Counted from the first letter of the stretch, positions 15,843-24,021 are shown. The stretch: DNA of 43,398 nt from Geobacter sp. UBA6151 (GCA_002423105.1 DIUT01000009.1:12787-56184); one strand, 5' to 3'. Numbers and translations are program-made. The notes: generated from the sequence alone by a model not told the origin.

Positions 15843-17033
15843 CTACGCGACTGTACGGGCGAAATCTCTTCCGAAAGCCGTAGCGGTTGCAATGCCTTCA
15901 TTATCAGGGTTCCACAGCAGCTTCAGACCTTCGTTGACGATGTCAAATCCGCCCTCTTTCAGCCTCTCTGTTATCATCTTTACCGACTCACCACTCCATC
16001 CGTAAGCCCCGAAAGCCGCTGCTTTCTTGTCTTTAAATCCCAATCCCCTGATTTCTTCAAGGATGCCTGCAATTGCGGATAACACACCTTTGTTGACCGT
16101 TGGAGAACCCGCCAGGATCGCCTTTGATTTGAATACTTCCGTGATAATGTCGTTCTTGTCGGCTCGGGCTACATTAAATAATTTTACCAGTACGGCACCA
16201 TCTTCCTCAGCTATACCCTGTGCAATTGCTTCAGCCATTTTACGAGTTGCATCCCACATTGAGTCATAGATGATCGTAATCTGGTTTTCCTGATAGTTGG
16301 CTGACCACTCAAGATATTTCGTTACAATCTGCATCGGATTGTCGCGCCAGATAACACCATGGCTGGTGCAGATCATATCGAGCGGCAGATTCATGCTGAC
16401 GAATTCCTTGATTTTTCTATCAACCAACGAACTGAAGGGGGTCAGTATGTTTGCATAGTACTTTATGCACTCCTGAAACAGCTCAGACGGATCAACACAA
16501 TCGTTAAAAAGCCTGGCGGTGGCAAGATGCTGTCCGAAGGCATCGGTGCTGAAGAGGACGTTGTCGACCGTCAGGTAGCAGAACATGCTGTCCGGCCAGT
16601 GCAGCATCGGTGCCTCGATAAAGATCAATTCCTTCGTGCCAAGATTCAGACGATCACCGCTCTTGACTATCTTGAAATTCCATTCCTGATGATACTGACC
16701 TTTCAGGGATTTGAGCGCATTGGCAGTACAGTAGACCGGTGTCTCCGGAATATGCCGCATAAGTTCAGGCAAAGCACCGCTGTGATCAATTTCACCATGA
16801 TTGGCAATTATGTAATCGATGGAATTCAGATCGATGGTTTTTTGCAGGTTCCGGACGAACTCCTTGGCAAATGGTGCCCAGACAGTTTCAATCAGTACCG
16901 TTTTCTCTTCCTGTATCAGGTACGAATTATACGATGTTCCCTTGTGGGTGGAATATTCTTCACCGTGGAACTTGCGTAATTCCCAATCAACCTTGCCTAC
17001 CCATGAAATATTACTCTTGATAGGGACACCCAT
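15843..17033 (-). CDS. A-type flavodiiron protein (FprA family)
   Basis: 396 residues. It reduces O2 to water or NO to N2O in anaerobes. The N-terminal beta-lactamase-like domain (about 1-250) keeps the diiron ligands: HGEIDH in the NHGEIDHSG loop, His in MLHWPDSM, Asp in STDAFGQH and His in TSHGV. The C-terminal flavodoxin domain (about 255-396) has the FMN loop YDSMWDATRKMA and GAYGWSGESVK. The length is normal. ATG at 17031-17033 has GAGGTG 7 bases upstream; the long upstream extension is spurious. It starts 16 bases after the FAD-Rieske gene, which, with the nearby desulforedoxin, could supply electrons. Confidence 0.95.
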   Translation of the reverse strand: MGVPIKSNISWVGKVDWELRKFHGEEYSTHKGTSYNSYLIQEEKTVLIETVWAPFAKEFVRNLQKTIDLNSIDYIIANHGEIDHSGALPELMRHIPETPVYCTANALKSLKGQYHQEWNFKIVKSGDRLNLGTKELIFIEAPMLHWPDSMFCYLTVDNVLFSTDAFGQHLATARLFNDCVDPSELFQECIKYYANILTPFSSLVDRKIKEFVSMNLPLDMICTSHGVIWRDNPMQIVTKYLEWSANYQENQITIIYDSMWDATRKMAEAIAQGIAEEDGAVLVKLFNVARADKNDIITEVFKSKAILAGSPTVNKGVLSAIAGILEEIRGLGFKDKKAAAFGAYGWSGESVKMITERLKEGGFDIVNEGLKLLWNPDNEGIATATAFGRDFARTVA

Positions 17034-17049
17034 GACAGACACCTCGTTT

Positions 17050-18579
17050 TCATTCAAGATCACTGTTCGCTGGTCCGGCAATGACACGCCCGTAGCGGTC
17101 AAATCTTGAACCATGACACGGACAATCCCAAGTCTTCTCCGAATGATTCCAACTGACGATACACCCCAGGTGTGGGCAGACGGCTGAGCGTTCATGCAAG
17201 GTTCCATCTTCATCACGGTAAAGAGCCACCTTCGCAATCCCGCGACGAACGATAGCGCCTTCACCTGGTGCAATCTCTTCGGGCGAGTCAACGTCACCAC
17301 CGCTCAAAAAGCCTTCAACATACTGCACGGCAACATTGATATTCTCCATGGCAAATTGAAAAGAAGTACGGAGGGTTATTCGTGAAGGATCGTACAGCGA
17401 CTGCCACGGGCATGCGTCCCCCATAATTAATTGCGTGACAAGAATTCCGCCAATGGTGCCATGGGTCATTCCCATCCCCGAATCACCGGTTATGATGTAG
17501 ACGTTTTGCTGGTCTCCTGGATTGCGCCCGATGAAAGCCAGGCCATCAACAGGCTCCATGACCTGACCGGACCAACGCATTTCCATACGCTGAATCATCG
17601 GGAATCGCTCCCGTGCCCAGTCTTCAAGATCTTCGTAGCGCTGTTCAGCGTCGTCTGCCTGTCCCGATTTGTGATCTTCGCCGCCGACAATCAGTAGATC
17701 GTAATGGTCACCATCGTTGGCCGAAACAGATTGCACTCTGACGTAGTGATACGGGTCGGCCGTATCCCAGTAGAGGGCTCTGGTAACCGAGCCGCGTGGA
17801 ATCCGAGCACCAATAACATAGGTGGTATAAGAAGCCTGTTTGGTGTGAATGGTTACGATGTCATTGATTGGCGTATTTGTGGCAATCACAATGGCATCAG
17901 CGGTCACTGCGTATCCATCGCTTGTTTCTACCCGCGGATGGGTGCCACCTTCTATTTTGCTTACATGCGTTCCGGTGAAAATGCGCCCACCGTCCCGTTC
18001 AATAGCGCGAATGAGCCCAGTCAGGTACTTCAAGGGATGGAACTGCGCCTGTCGGGGAAAGCGCAAACAGTTACCGGTGTCAAAACCACTGATTGGCACC
18101 CGTCCGACGTGCTCAACATTGGTGAGTCCAGCGCGATGGGCTGCTTTCATTTCGCGTTCGAGCAGATCTTTAGAGTCATTCGGCGGGACAAAGAGGTAAC
18201 CGTCGAGGCGTTCGAAGTCACAATCAATTTTTTCTTCAGCAACGATGGTCTCAATGCGATCAATCGCCGCCGTGTGACTCTCGGCCGCCAACATCGCCCC
18301 CTTTTCGCCGTGGAGATGCTCGATCTCGAAGTAGCGGTCGTCAATCGCATTGGAAAGATGCGCCGTCGTACGCTCTGTCATCCCTCCACCAATGCGTCCA
18401 TCATCCAACACAATCACCGACCTGCCTTGGCGCGCAAGCAGATAGGCGGTTGTCATGCCGGCTATCCCGGCGCCAACAATACACACATCAGAATGCGTAT
18501 TTTCGGTGAGCGGAGATTTTTCCGGCACTTCCGCCGTTGCCATCCAGATCGATATGGTTTGTCCTGAATTATTGTCCAT
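17050..18579 (-). CDS. FAD-dependent oxidoreductase with C-terminal Rieske domain
   Basis: 509 residues. Residues about 25-390 form a DAO/glycine-oxidase-like FAD domain (VCIVGAGIAGMTTAYLLARQG near the start, ITGDSGMGMTHGTIGG near the end of the domain). Residues about 410-509 are a Rieske [2Fe-2S] domain with CPHLGC and CPCHGSRFDRYG, giving the Cys-His/Cys-His ligand set. No signal peptide is seen, so it is cytoplasmic. AAGGAG precedes the ATG. It directly precedes the flavodiiron gene, suggesting an electron-transfer partner, though the oxidised substrate is unknown. A 12-bp inverted repeat lies in its 142-base leader. Confidence 0.92.
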   Translation of the reverse strand: MDNNSGQTISIWMATAEVPEKSPLTENTHSDVCIVGAGIAGMTTAYLLARQGRSVIVLDDGRIGGGMTERTTAHLSNAIDDRYFEIEHLHGEKGAMLAAESHTAAIDRIETIVAEEKIDCDFERLDGYLFVPPNDSKDLLEREMKAAHRAGLTNVEHVGRVPISGFDTGNCLRFPRQAQFHPLKYLTGLIRAIERDGGRIFTGTHVSKIEGGTHPRVETSDGYAVTADAIVIATNTPINDIVTIHTKQASYTTYVIGARIPRGSVTRALYWDTADPYHYVRVQSVSANDGDHYDLLIVGGEDHKSGQADDAEQRYEDLEDWARERFPMIQRMEMRWSGQVMEPVDGLAFIGRNPGDQQNVYIITGDSGMGMTHGTIGGILVTQLIMGDACPWQSLYDPSRITLRTSFQFAMENINVAVQYVEGFLSGGDVDSPEEIAPGEGAIVRRGIAKVALYRDEDGTLHERSAVCPHLGCIVSWNHSEKTWDCPCHGSRFDRYGRVIAGPANSDLE

Positions 18580-18635
18580 TGCTTTTCGTTTCTCCTTTTC
18601 AACAAATCGGAAAACGCTGAATAGCAGACAGGAAT

Positions 18636-18689
18636 GGGGCAAAGAGAGAGATGCGAACGAGGTTTATCAGCCCACCGTCTCTTTGCCCC
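18636..18689 (-). repeat. 12-bp inverted repeat in the leader of the FAD-Rieske gene
   Basis: GGGGCAAAGAGA and its exact reverse complement TCTCTTTGCCCC are separated by 30 bases. It lies between the desulforedoxin stop and the FAD-Rieske start. It could be an attenuating or stabilising RNA stem; no T run follows on the minus strand. Confidence 0.5.
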
Positions 18690-18721
18690 ATGCTTTTCCG
18701 CCTATACCGAATCTATTTCAT

Positions 18722-18847
18722 CTACGGTGTTTTAACCGTCAGCTCCATGTCTTGTCCGCAACAGACAAGATCACCCTCACCAGCATGAAGGACCTCAACG
18801 ATATTGCCACAGATTTCACATTCATAAACTTGATGTATCTCAGTCAT
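18722..18847 (-). CDS. Desulforedoxin-like iron miniprotein
   Basis: A 41-residue protein. Its sequence YECEICGNIVEVLHAGEG, followed by LVCCG, is the desulforedoxin/desulfoferrodoxin N-terminal Fe(Cys)4 site: CxxC plus CC ligands. It ends shortly after, so it lacks the superoxide-reductase domain and is a stand-alone rubredoxin-like electron carrier. AAGGAG lies 8 bases before the ATG (18845-18847). It is placed upstream of the FAD-Rieske and flavodiiron genes, fitting a role as electron donor in O2/ROS defence. The redox partner is inferred from context only. Confidence 0.9.
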   Translation of the reverse strand: MTEIHQVYECEICGNIVEVLHAGEGDLVCCGQDMELTVKTP

Positions 18848-18904
18848 AATCATCTCCTTTTGGTTTGTTGTGTTTGGAATAAGAATTCCCAGCCTCTCCC
18901 GCTA

Positions 18905-19465
18905 CTATTTCACGGTTATCTCTGGTGCTTTTGAATCGCTTTTGTCTGCGCTGGATTCTCCTTTAGAACCAATATCTTCCGCCCCTGTACGTTCCAGTAT
19001 CTGCTTGCCTTTATTTTTCCAATCTGAATCGTCGGCGTGGACAGAAAGCAGAATTCCTCCTTTATGGATACGCCCTTCATAAAGGTTCGCTTCATACTCG
19101 GGAATACCCATGCCAATCAGCGCTCCGGCTATCCCGCCCACCAATCCGCCGGCACCTGCTCCAGCAAGGGCAGCCATAATGGGACCTGCCGCGATGAAGG
19201 GACCAATACCAGGAATGGCTAATGTGCCAATCCCCACCAGCCACCCTAAAGCGCCGCCGACCACCGCACCGGTCCCCGCTCCTGTTGCTGCCCCTTCCGG
19301 CGCCTTGGTCTCTTTCTCGACCGCGAATTCATTGGTTTCTCCACCTGCAGGGAACAGCACGGAGATGTCCGTGTACCGAAAACCTGCATCTTTTAATTCT
19401 TCGACCGCCTTTTCAACCATCAAACGGTTGGGATAGATTCCATAAACTGCAATATTTTTAGACAT
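18905..19465 (-). CDS. Glycine-zipper protein of general-stress type
   Basis: 186 residues. An N-terminal ferredoxin-like segment (about 5-45, VYGIYPNRLMVEKAVEELKDAGF) resembles the YflT/GSP17M-type stress domain. A long Gly/Ala-rich hydrophobic stretch (about 58-120) follows, with repeated GxxxG spacing that can insert in membranes. The C-terminal part is soluble and charged. AAGGAG lies before the ATG. The exact role is unknown; relatives are induced by heat, salt or desiccation. The downstream neighbour (57 bases) is the desulforedoxin gene. Confidence 0.75.
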   Translation of the reverse strand: MSKNIAVYGIYPNRLMVEKAVEELKDAGFRYTDISVLFPAGGETNEFAVEKETKAPEGAATGAGTGAVVGGALGWLVGIGTLAIPGIGPFIAAGPIMAALAGAGAGGLVGGIAGALIGMGIPEYEANLYEGRIHKGGILLSVHADDSDWKNKGKQILERTGAEDIGSKGESSADKSDSKAPEITVK

Positions 19466-19525
19466 GTAGCCTCCTTGTTAGTTGCCTTGGTTTTATGCGC
19501 ACCGTTATTCCCCTTGGCGTCCTGG

Positions 19526-19919
19526 TTACTTCAAATTCTTTTTGATTTTTTGCTTTTCCTCATCAAACTTTTTCATGATGTTTTGAATCTCGTCCTGGTC
19601 CAATACCTTTTCCGCGCTCTTGAATACCTTGCTCTCCTCATCTTTGATATGGTGCTCCACAAGTTCCTTGAATACGCTCATTTTGGCTCCCCATTGATCC
19701 TCGCCCTTCGGCATCATCTCCAGCTCTTTCTGGATGAGCTCGCTCACATGATGCTCCTCTAGCCCTTCCAGAGCATCTTCACGCGCTTCTTTCTTCGCCA
19801 GCAAGTGTGGATAGAAGGTGCTTTCCTCGGCCTTAATGTTGAGGGACCAGCTCTTCTCTCAGCTTTTTGAACAACTCTTCACGCTTCTTCGCTTGCTCCG
19901 CCCAATCGGGGCGCGGCAA
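19526..19919 (-). pseudogene. Frameshifted, N-terminally truncated hemerythrin-like gene
   Basis: The 3' part encodes the last helices of a hemerythrin HHE protein (KAEESTFYPHLLAKKE, then ELVEHHIKDEE), with His/Glu iron ligands. The upstream part, DWAEQAKKREELFKKLREELV, is clearly the same protein but in another frame: near 19842-19845 (a GGG run on the plus strand) one base is too many, and the N-terminal frame hits a stop at 19833-19835. The first helix with its HxxxD/E ligand is missing. In its place stands a palindrome, GGGGCGC-N8-GCGCCCC (19908-19929), and an in-frame stop. So the gene is broken twice, unless the frameshift is a sequencing error. Confidence 0.75.
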
Positions 19920-19951
19920 GCAGCGCCCCTACACCTGGGCCAGAGCAATAT

Positions 19952-20287
19952 TTATCGGAAAACCTCATGCGCAATGTCGGAAAGCGCGTTGATGACCGGC
20001 TCGGCGATCCGACCGGTACGTGACCGGTGAGAGGAACTCGCACCCAGGAGCAGCCCGATTCCTACTCCTATCCCTAACGCGATAAATAATGTCTTACTCG
20101 GATTTTCGTCGCTATAACTCTTAGCCTTTTCATACGTTTCTTTAACCTTCTGCGTTGTTTTGTCATACGCTTCACCTACAACCTGCTCGGCTTTCCCGAA
20201 AGCCTCGGTACCTTGATCCAGGATGTTCTGCGCTGTAGCAGTTACGCTGGCGAAATCTGTCTCAAATTTATTTGTTTCGTTATCCAT
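19952..20287 (-). CDS. ElaB/YqjD-like (DUF883-type) membrane-anchored protein
   Basis: 111 residues. A long amphipathic helical region (about 10-65) precedes ENPSKTLFIALGIGVGIGLLLGASS, a single C-terminal membrane helix typical of the ElaB/YqjD/DUF883 family, members of which bind ribosomes or the inner membrane in stationary phase. The tail ends with a second short helix, VINALSDIAHEVFR, which is longer than in ElaB. GGAG precedes the ATG. It resembles the protein at 21228-21581 in layout. Confidence 0.75.
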   Translation of the reverse strand: MDNETNKFETDFASVTATAQNILDQGTEAFGKAEQVVGEAYDKTTQKVKETYEKAKSYSDENPSKTLFIALGIGVGIGLLLGASSSHRSRTGRIAEPVINALSDIAHEVFR

Positions 20288-20333
20288 GGTGATCTCCTGA
20301 CTTAATGGTTTTTAGTAGTTAACATACAATTCT

Positions 20334-20413
20334 AACCCACCTCAGTCCCCCCTTACCTAAGGGAGGAAGCCTTAAAGTCTTTCCTTAGACAAGGGGAGAT
20401 TTAGAGGAGTTAA
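20334..20413. repeat. MITE-like intergenic inverted repeat (copy 1)
   Basis: About 80 bp with imperfect inverted ends: AACCCACCTCAGTCCCCCCT on the left pairs with the reverse complement of the right end (TTAACTCCTCTAAATCTCCCCTTG), each followed by CTAAGG. A related, longer copy lies at 31404-31534. It sits between two membrane-protein genes, with no coding capacity. Confidence 0.65.
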
Positions 20414-20428
20414 TCGCGAAATAATAGA

Positions 20429-20860
20429 TTACAAGGTACTTGTCGGATCAACTCCTGCCTGCGATGGAGACTTCACGCAACCGCTTGACCCGCTTGTCGA
20501 GGTTGCATTGTTGATCCAGTCGGCGGCGAGCTTTGTTCCGATTCCCAGCAGAGTGACCTTTGCCAGGCTCGGCCTGACGGGTTCAATATGCAAACCGCCC
20601 AGCGTGTGCCGAACGTCCTCGGCAAAGGAACCGATGATTCGCTCCATTGGCGTAGTACGTCTTTGCATCATCCTTGAGGCAAAAATGCCAATGCCGACGG
20701 CAATTCCCAACGCCCAGTATGGAGAGTCCTTCACATATTCACTCCAATCCAGTTTTTCTTTGATACGATCACCAATTTGGTGAGCCGTTCTGGAAAGGTT
20801 TTCCTCCTCTCTAGCTATATTCTGACGTATATCTTCGATACTGCGCCCTCTTTCATCCAT
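20429..20860 (-). CDS. DUF3618-like membrane-anchored protein
   Basis: 143 residues. The N-terminus SIEDIRQNIAREEENLSRTAHQIGDRI fits the DUF3618 pattern (IRxxIxxxRxxLxxT). It is followed by one membrane helix, YWALGIAVGIGIFASRM (about 55-72), then a second weak hydrophobic region. AGGAGG lies before the ATG. The start overlaps the preceding stop by one base (TAATG), indicating translational coupling to the DUF1469-type protein. DUF3618 and DUF1469 genes often travel together. Function unknown; probably envelope maintenance under stress. Confidence 0.75.
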   Translation of the reverse strand: MDERGRSIEDIRQNIAREEENLSRTAHQIGDRIKEKLDWSEYVKDSPYWALGIAVGIGIFASRMMQRRTTPMERIIGSFAEDVRHTLGGLHIEPVRPSLAKVTLLGIGTKLAADWINNATSTSGSSGCVKSPSQAGVDPTSTL

Positions 20861-21216
20861 TACTTGCCCTCCTTTCCTACTTTTATTTGCCGGTAGCCGA
20901 TAAAGGCAATTACGACACCGACGAAAGCAAACGCCACTCCTGTGACAAGCGCAGCAATGACGGGTGACATATAAGAAGTAAGTCCGATGATCAACGCGGC
21001 ACACAAACAGATAAATGCAGCAAATCCAATCGCCGCTCCCGTCAATATTAGTAAGAGTCCACTGCGAGCAGCCTTCACCTTTTCGCGAATTCGTTGAATA
21101 ACGAGCTGAATTTCGTCACGAACCACCACGGCTGAGCTTTTGGCTAGTTGCCCCAACAGTTCAGAGAAAGACTCCTGGCGTGTTGCAGTGTCTTTGTTGA
21201 CAGACTTGTCACTCAT
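20860..21216 (-). CDS. Holin-X/DUF1469-family membrane protein
   Basis: 118 residues. The N-terminal soluble helix SFSELLGQLAKSSAVVVRDEIQLV is the hallmark of the phage-holin-superfamily protein DUF1469. Two strong membrane helices follow (about 53-76 and 82-107), with a short positively charged tail. Despite the family name it is chromosomal and not a lysis gene. It lies between a DUF883-type and a DUF3618-type gene (11-base gap and 1-base overlap), a common trio. Confidence 0.85.
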   Translation of the reverse strand: MSDKSVNKDTATRQESFSELLGQLAKSSAVVVRDEIQLVIQRIREKVKAARSGLLLILTGAAIGFAAFICLCAALIIGLTSYMSPVIAALVTGVAFAFVGVVIAFIGYRQIKVGKEGK

Positions 21217-21227
21217 TGGGGAACCTC

Positions 21228-21581
21228 TTACCTGCGTCCAATAATCGCTCCTATAATCAGGCCTATGCCTCCTGCTATCAGAAGGCTGCGCTGCGGATGT
21301 CGCCCGACGTATTCACGGACCTTGGCATCTGTTTGTTCATAGTCGAATTTCCGAATGTAATCGGCTGATTCGTCCAACATCTCGGACGCCTGTTTACCGT
21401 ACTGGGCCATGGCTGATTGCGCATCCTGATCTGCAGCTTTTTCCCCCACAGCCACAGCAACTTTATGCATCTTGTCAGCAATAACCGTTTTGATATCTCC
21501 GCAGATGCACGATCTGTCTGAACTTTGGCAATCTGCCGCAGTTTCGCCTCTTGTCTCAGTTCTCCAAGTACCAGTTTCCAT
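21228..21581 (-). CDS. ElaB/YqjD-like (DUF883-type) membrane-anchored protein
   Basis: 117 residues. The N-terminal part holds two Cys, a helical middle follows (DKMHKVAVAVGEKAADQDAQ), and the C-terminus is VGRHPQRSLLIAGGIGLIIGAIIGRR, the classic ElaB/YqjD end with one membrane helix and terminal arginines. The start with GAGG 8 bases upstream is preferred; the frame extends to 21656 without support. It begins 16 bases after the catalase stop, so the trio may be read from the catalase promoter. It is a paralogue-like neighbour of 19952-20287. Confidence 0.8.
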   Translation of the reverse strand: METGTWRTETRGETAADCQSSDRSCICGDIKTVIADKMHKVAVAVGEKAADQDAQSAMAQYGKQASEMLDESADYIRKFDYEQTDAKVREYVGRHPQRSLLIAGGIGLIIGAIIGRR

Positions 21582-21597
21582 AGTTAACCTCATAGAG

Positions 21598-23676
21598 TTA
21601 TGCCAACGTTCGAACCGACATTTCACGGTCCCACTGCCGTGTCTTCGCAGCAGCAATAAAGGCGTCCATGTCAGTCACAGAAACGACACCACCGTCTTTT
21701 TCAATTTTCGCTTCTACCAAGAGGGCCTGACCACCCTTATCGACGGCAATTGCCTTGAGATGACCGAACGCATCACGCACGAAATCGATCGCAGCGCTTT
21801 CCTTCGACAGTACCTGTGCACCTTCGTCGGAGAGGATCACGGCAACTGCGTCGAACAGCACGGAAGGGGTACCGGCCAGTTGTCCGTCAGCGGCCAGCAA
21901 CGAGCCATCGGCAAGCGTTGCGCCCCCCACCTTGGGGGCAACGATCTTAACGGCGGCACCCGCATTAGTTGCGGCCTTTCTGATATTTTTGATGACTGCG
22001 CCGTCAGAACCGTCTGCGATCAGAATGCCCACCGCACGTCCCATGAGCGTGTCTTTCATCTTGCCGATCAGTTGCAATGCGGGCGAAGGCTCCATCTCCT
22101 GCACGGGAACTGCGGCAACTGGCGCAGCTGGCATTGTGTCAAATCCAAGTCCTACAGCTACTCGATTGGCGAGATTTTCCTCAATATTTCGCAGGTGACC
22201 AACCATCGCTTCCCGCACATGCAGATGTTCGACCTTGGAAAGCTCAAACACTAAAGCCGAGGCGATGTGCGCCTGCTCATAATCGGTTTGACTGAGATAG
22301 AACTGCCGTGCCTGGCTGTAGTGGTCGGCAAAACTCTCGGGTCGGATGCGGCCTTTCTCGCCGGTATCAGTAACTACCGCGCTATGAAAACCCTCGGCAG
22401 GAGTTTCTCGCGGGGAATCTGTAGACAAAGAGTTCGGCTCATAGGCAACCCGGCCTTTAGGTTGCGACATCCGCATCTGTCCATCCCGTTGATGATTGCC
22501 AAACGGACACTTGGGCGCGTTGATCGGAATTTGATGAAAATTGGGTGAACCCAGGCGGGAAAGTTGCGTGTCGATATAAGAAAACAAACGGCCTTGCAGC
22601 AGGGGATCATTGGAAAAATCGATACCCGGCACGATATTGCCAGGACAATATGCAACCTGCTCGGTTTCAGCAAAGAAATTGTCCGGCCAGCGATCCAGTA
22701 CCATGCGGCCGATTACTTGAAGCGGTATCAGTTCTTCGGAAATGAGTTTTGTCGGATCGAGATGATCAAATGGAAAGCTGTCAGCTTCGTCTTGAGTGAA
22801 AAGCTGTACCGCAAATTCCCACTCGGGGTAATCACCCATTGCTATGGCGTTGAACATGTCGCGGCGGTGGAAGTCAGGGTCAGCGCCGGCAATCTTGACG
22901 GTTTCATCCCAAATGGTGGATTGCAAGCCGAGCTTGGGTCGCCAATGAAACTTGACGAAGGTCGATTCACCGGCATCGTTAATCAGCCGGAAGCTATGCA
23001 CCCCAAAGCCCTCGATCATCCGCAGCGAACGCGGTATGGTTCGATCGGACATGATCCACATCACCATATGCATGGATTCCGGCGTGAGCGAAATAAAATC
23101 CCAGAAGGTATCGTGCGCAGATGCCGCTTGCGGAAAGCCGCGGTCTGGCTCCATCTTTACTGCATGGATGAGGTCGGGGAATTTGATAGCATCCTGAATA
23201 AAGAAAACCGGGATATTATTGCCAACCAGATCCCAATTCCCTTCCTTGGTGTAAAATTTGACGGCAAATCCGCGCACGTCACGGGGCGTGTCCACCGAAC
23301 CAGCACCACCGGCAACGGTAGATATGCGGGTAAAGACGGGAGTCCTCTCACCTACCTCGGTGAGTATCCTGGCGGTGGTGAACTGCTTCAACGAGGCGGT
23401 CAGCTCGAAAAAACCATGCACGCCCGTCGCTCGCGCATGCACGATACGCTCGGGAATACGCTCGTGATCGAAACTCGTAATTTTTTCGCGGAGGATGAAA
23501 TCCTCAAGAAGCGTGGGACCACGCGGATTGGCCTTTAGTGAATTTTGATTATCGGAAATCGGCACACCCTGGTTCGTGGTGAGTACTTGGTGCTTTCCTC
23601 CAGCAATCTGGTGCAGTTCGCCACCAACAGGGTTCATAAATTTTGCTGGATTGTTTTTGTTCTTTTCTTTGCTCAT
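21598..23676 (-). CDS. katE: Large-subunit catalase (HPII type)
   Basis: 692 residues, the long clade-2 catalase. It breaks down H2O2 in the cytoplasm. The active-site His lies in RIVHARATGVHGFFEL, the Asn region in GNWDLVGNNIPVFF, and the haem Tyr in LFSYIDTQLSRLG. The C-terminal 150 residues form the flavodoxin/GATase-like domain (GRAVGILIADGSDGAV) present only in HPII-type enzymes. AAGGAG lies before the ATG. It is preceded by a 34-residue membrane peptide gene, with a predicted sigma-54 promoter further upstream, which would be an unusual control for katE (normally RpoS). Confidence 0.97.
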   Translation of the reverse strand: MSKEKNKNNPAKFMNPVGGELHQIAGGKHQVLTTNQGVPISDNQNSLKANPRGPTLLEDFILREKITSFDHERIPERIVHARATGVHGFFELTASLKQFTTARILTEVGERTPVFTRISTVAGGAGSVDTPRDVRGFAVKFYTKEGNWDLVGNNIPVFFIQDAIKFPDLIHAVKMEPDRGFPQAASAHDTFWDFISLTPESMHMVMWIMSDRTIPRSLRMIEGFGVHSFRLINDAGESTFVKFHWRPKLGLQSTIWDETVKIAGADPDFHRRDMFNAIAMGDYPEWEFAVQLFTQDEADSFPFDHLDPTKLISEELIPLQVIGRMVLDRWPDNFFAETEQVAYCPGNIVPGIDFSNDPLLQGRLFSYIDTQLSRLGSPNFHQIPINAPKCPFGNHQRDGQMRMSQPKGRVAYEPNSLSTDSPRETPAEGFHSAVVTDTGEKGRIRPESFADHYSQARQFYLSQTDYEQAHIASALVFELSKVEHLHVREAMVGHLRNIEENLANRVAVGLGFDTMPAAPVAAVPVQEMEPSPALQLIGKMKDTLMGRAVGILIADGSDGAVIKNIRKAATNAGAAVKIVAPKVGGATLADGSLLAADGQLAGTPSVLFDAVAVILSDEGAQVLSKESAAIDFVRDAFGHLKAIAVDKGGQALLVEAKIEKDGGVVSVTDMDAFIAAAKTRQWDREMSVRTLA

Positions 23677-23735
23677 AAAAAATCTCCTTGGTTAGTATCG
23701 GCCTTTGTTAGTGATAGCCTGTTCAGCTTCTTGCG

Positions 23736-23840
23736 TTACGTGCATCCCCGCAGTAAAAAGAAAACAAATAATACCGGGATCGGAACTCCCAGGGCCCACA
23801 GCAAAACCCAGCCTATTTTCCCTTTTTCATTACTGAGCAT
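23736..23840 (-). CDS. 34-residue single-span membrane peptide
   Basis: A tiny gene. Its product has a short polar N-terminus (LSNEKGKIGW), one hydrophobic span with the motif ALGVPIPVLF, and ends LLRGCT. I have seen similar short proteins with GVPIPVL...LLRGCT in other genomes, always unnamed. GGAGGAACGGT gives a strong ribosome site before ATG (23838-23840). It is the first gene behind the predicted sigma-54 promoter at 23910 and lies 59 bases before katE. A role in membrane stress sensing or in positioning a partner is speculation. Confidence 0.8.
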   Translation of the reverse strand: MLSNEKGKIGWVLLWALGVPIPVLFVFFLLRGCT

Positions 23841-23909
23841 ACCGTTCCTCCATGAAAGAAAAGTTGGCGTTCAAATTTGGGCTCAAGAAAAATTTCTTAC
23901 ACGGTAATC

Positions 23910-23923
23910 GCAACTACCGTGCC
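23910..23923 (-). promoter_or_regulatory. Predicted sigma-54 promoter P1 (membrane peptide-katE)
   Basis: Minus strand GGCACGGTAGTTGC: GG and GC are 12 bases apart, as required for -24/-12 recognition by RpoN. The first gene starts about 70 bases on. The site overlaps an inverted repeat, CACGGTA-N8-TACCGTG (23900-23921). It shares TAGTTGC with P2 and P3. Confidence 0.75.
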
Positions 23924-24021
23924 GGAGCACAGGGACGAATACGGTATATGTAACTACATGAAATAGCTGGTATTTTATAGTGAGGGTATGCGCTGCGGGA
24001 GGGAAAGCCGTAAACGAAGCC

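Noticed and set aside
17704..18567. 287-codon plus-strand frame opposite the FAD-Rieske gene
   Set aside because: Antisense to a protein with intact FAD and Rieske motifs; no independent ribosome site or domain.
20860..21216. Holin-family similarity suggesting a prophage
   Set aside because: DUF1469/Holin-X proteins are common chromosomal genes; no phage structural, lysis or integrase genes are nearby.
22564..23538. 324-codon plus-strand frame opposite katE
   Set aside because: Antisense shadow of the conserved catalase core.
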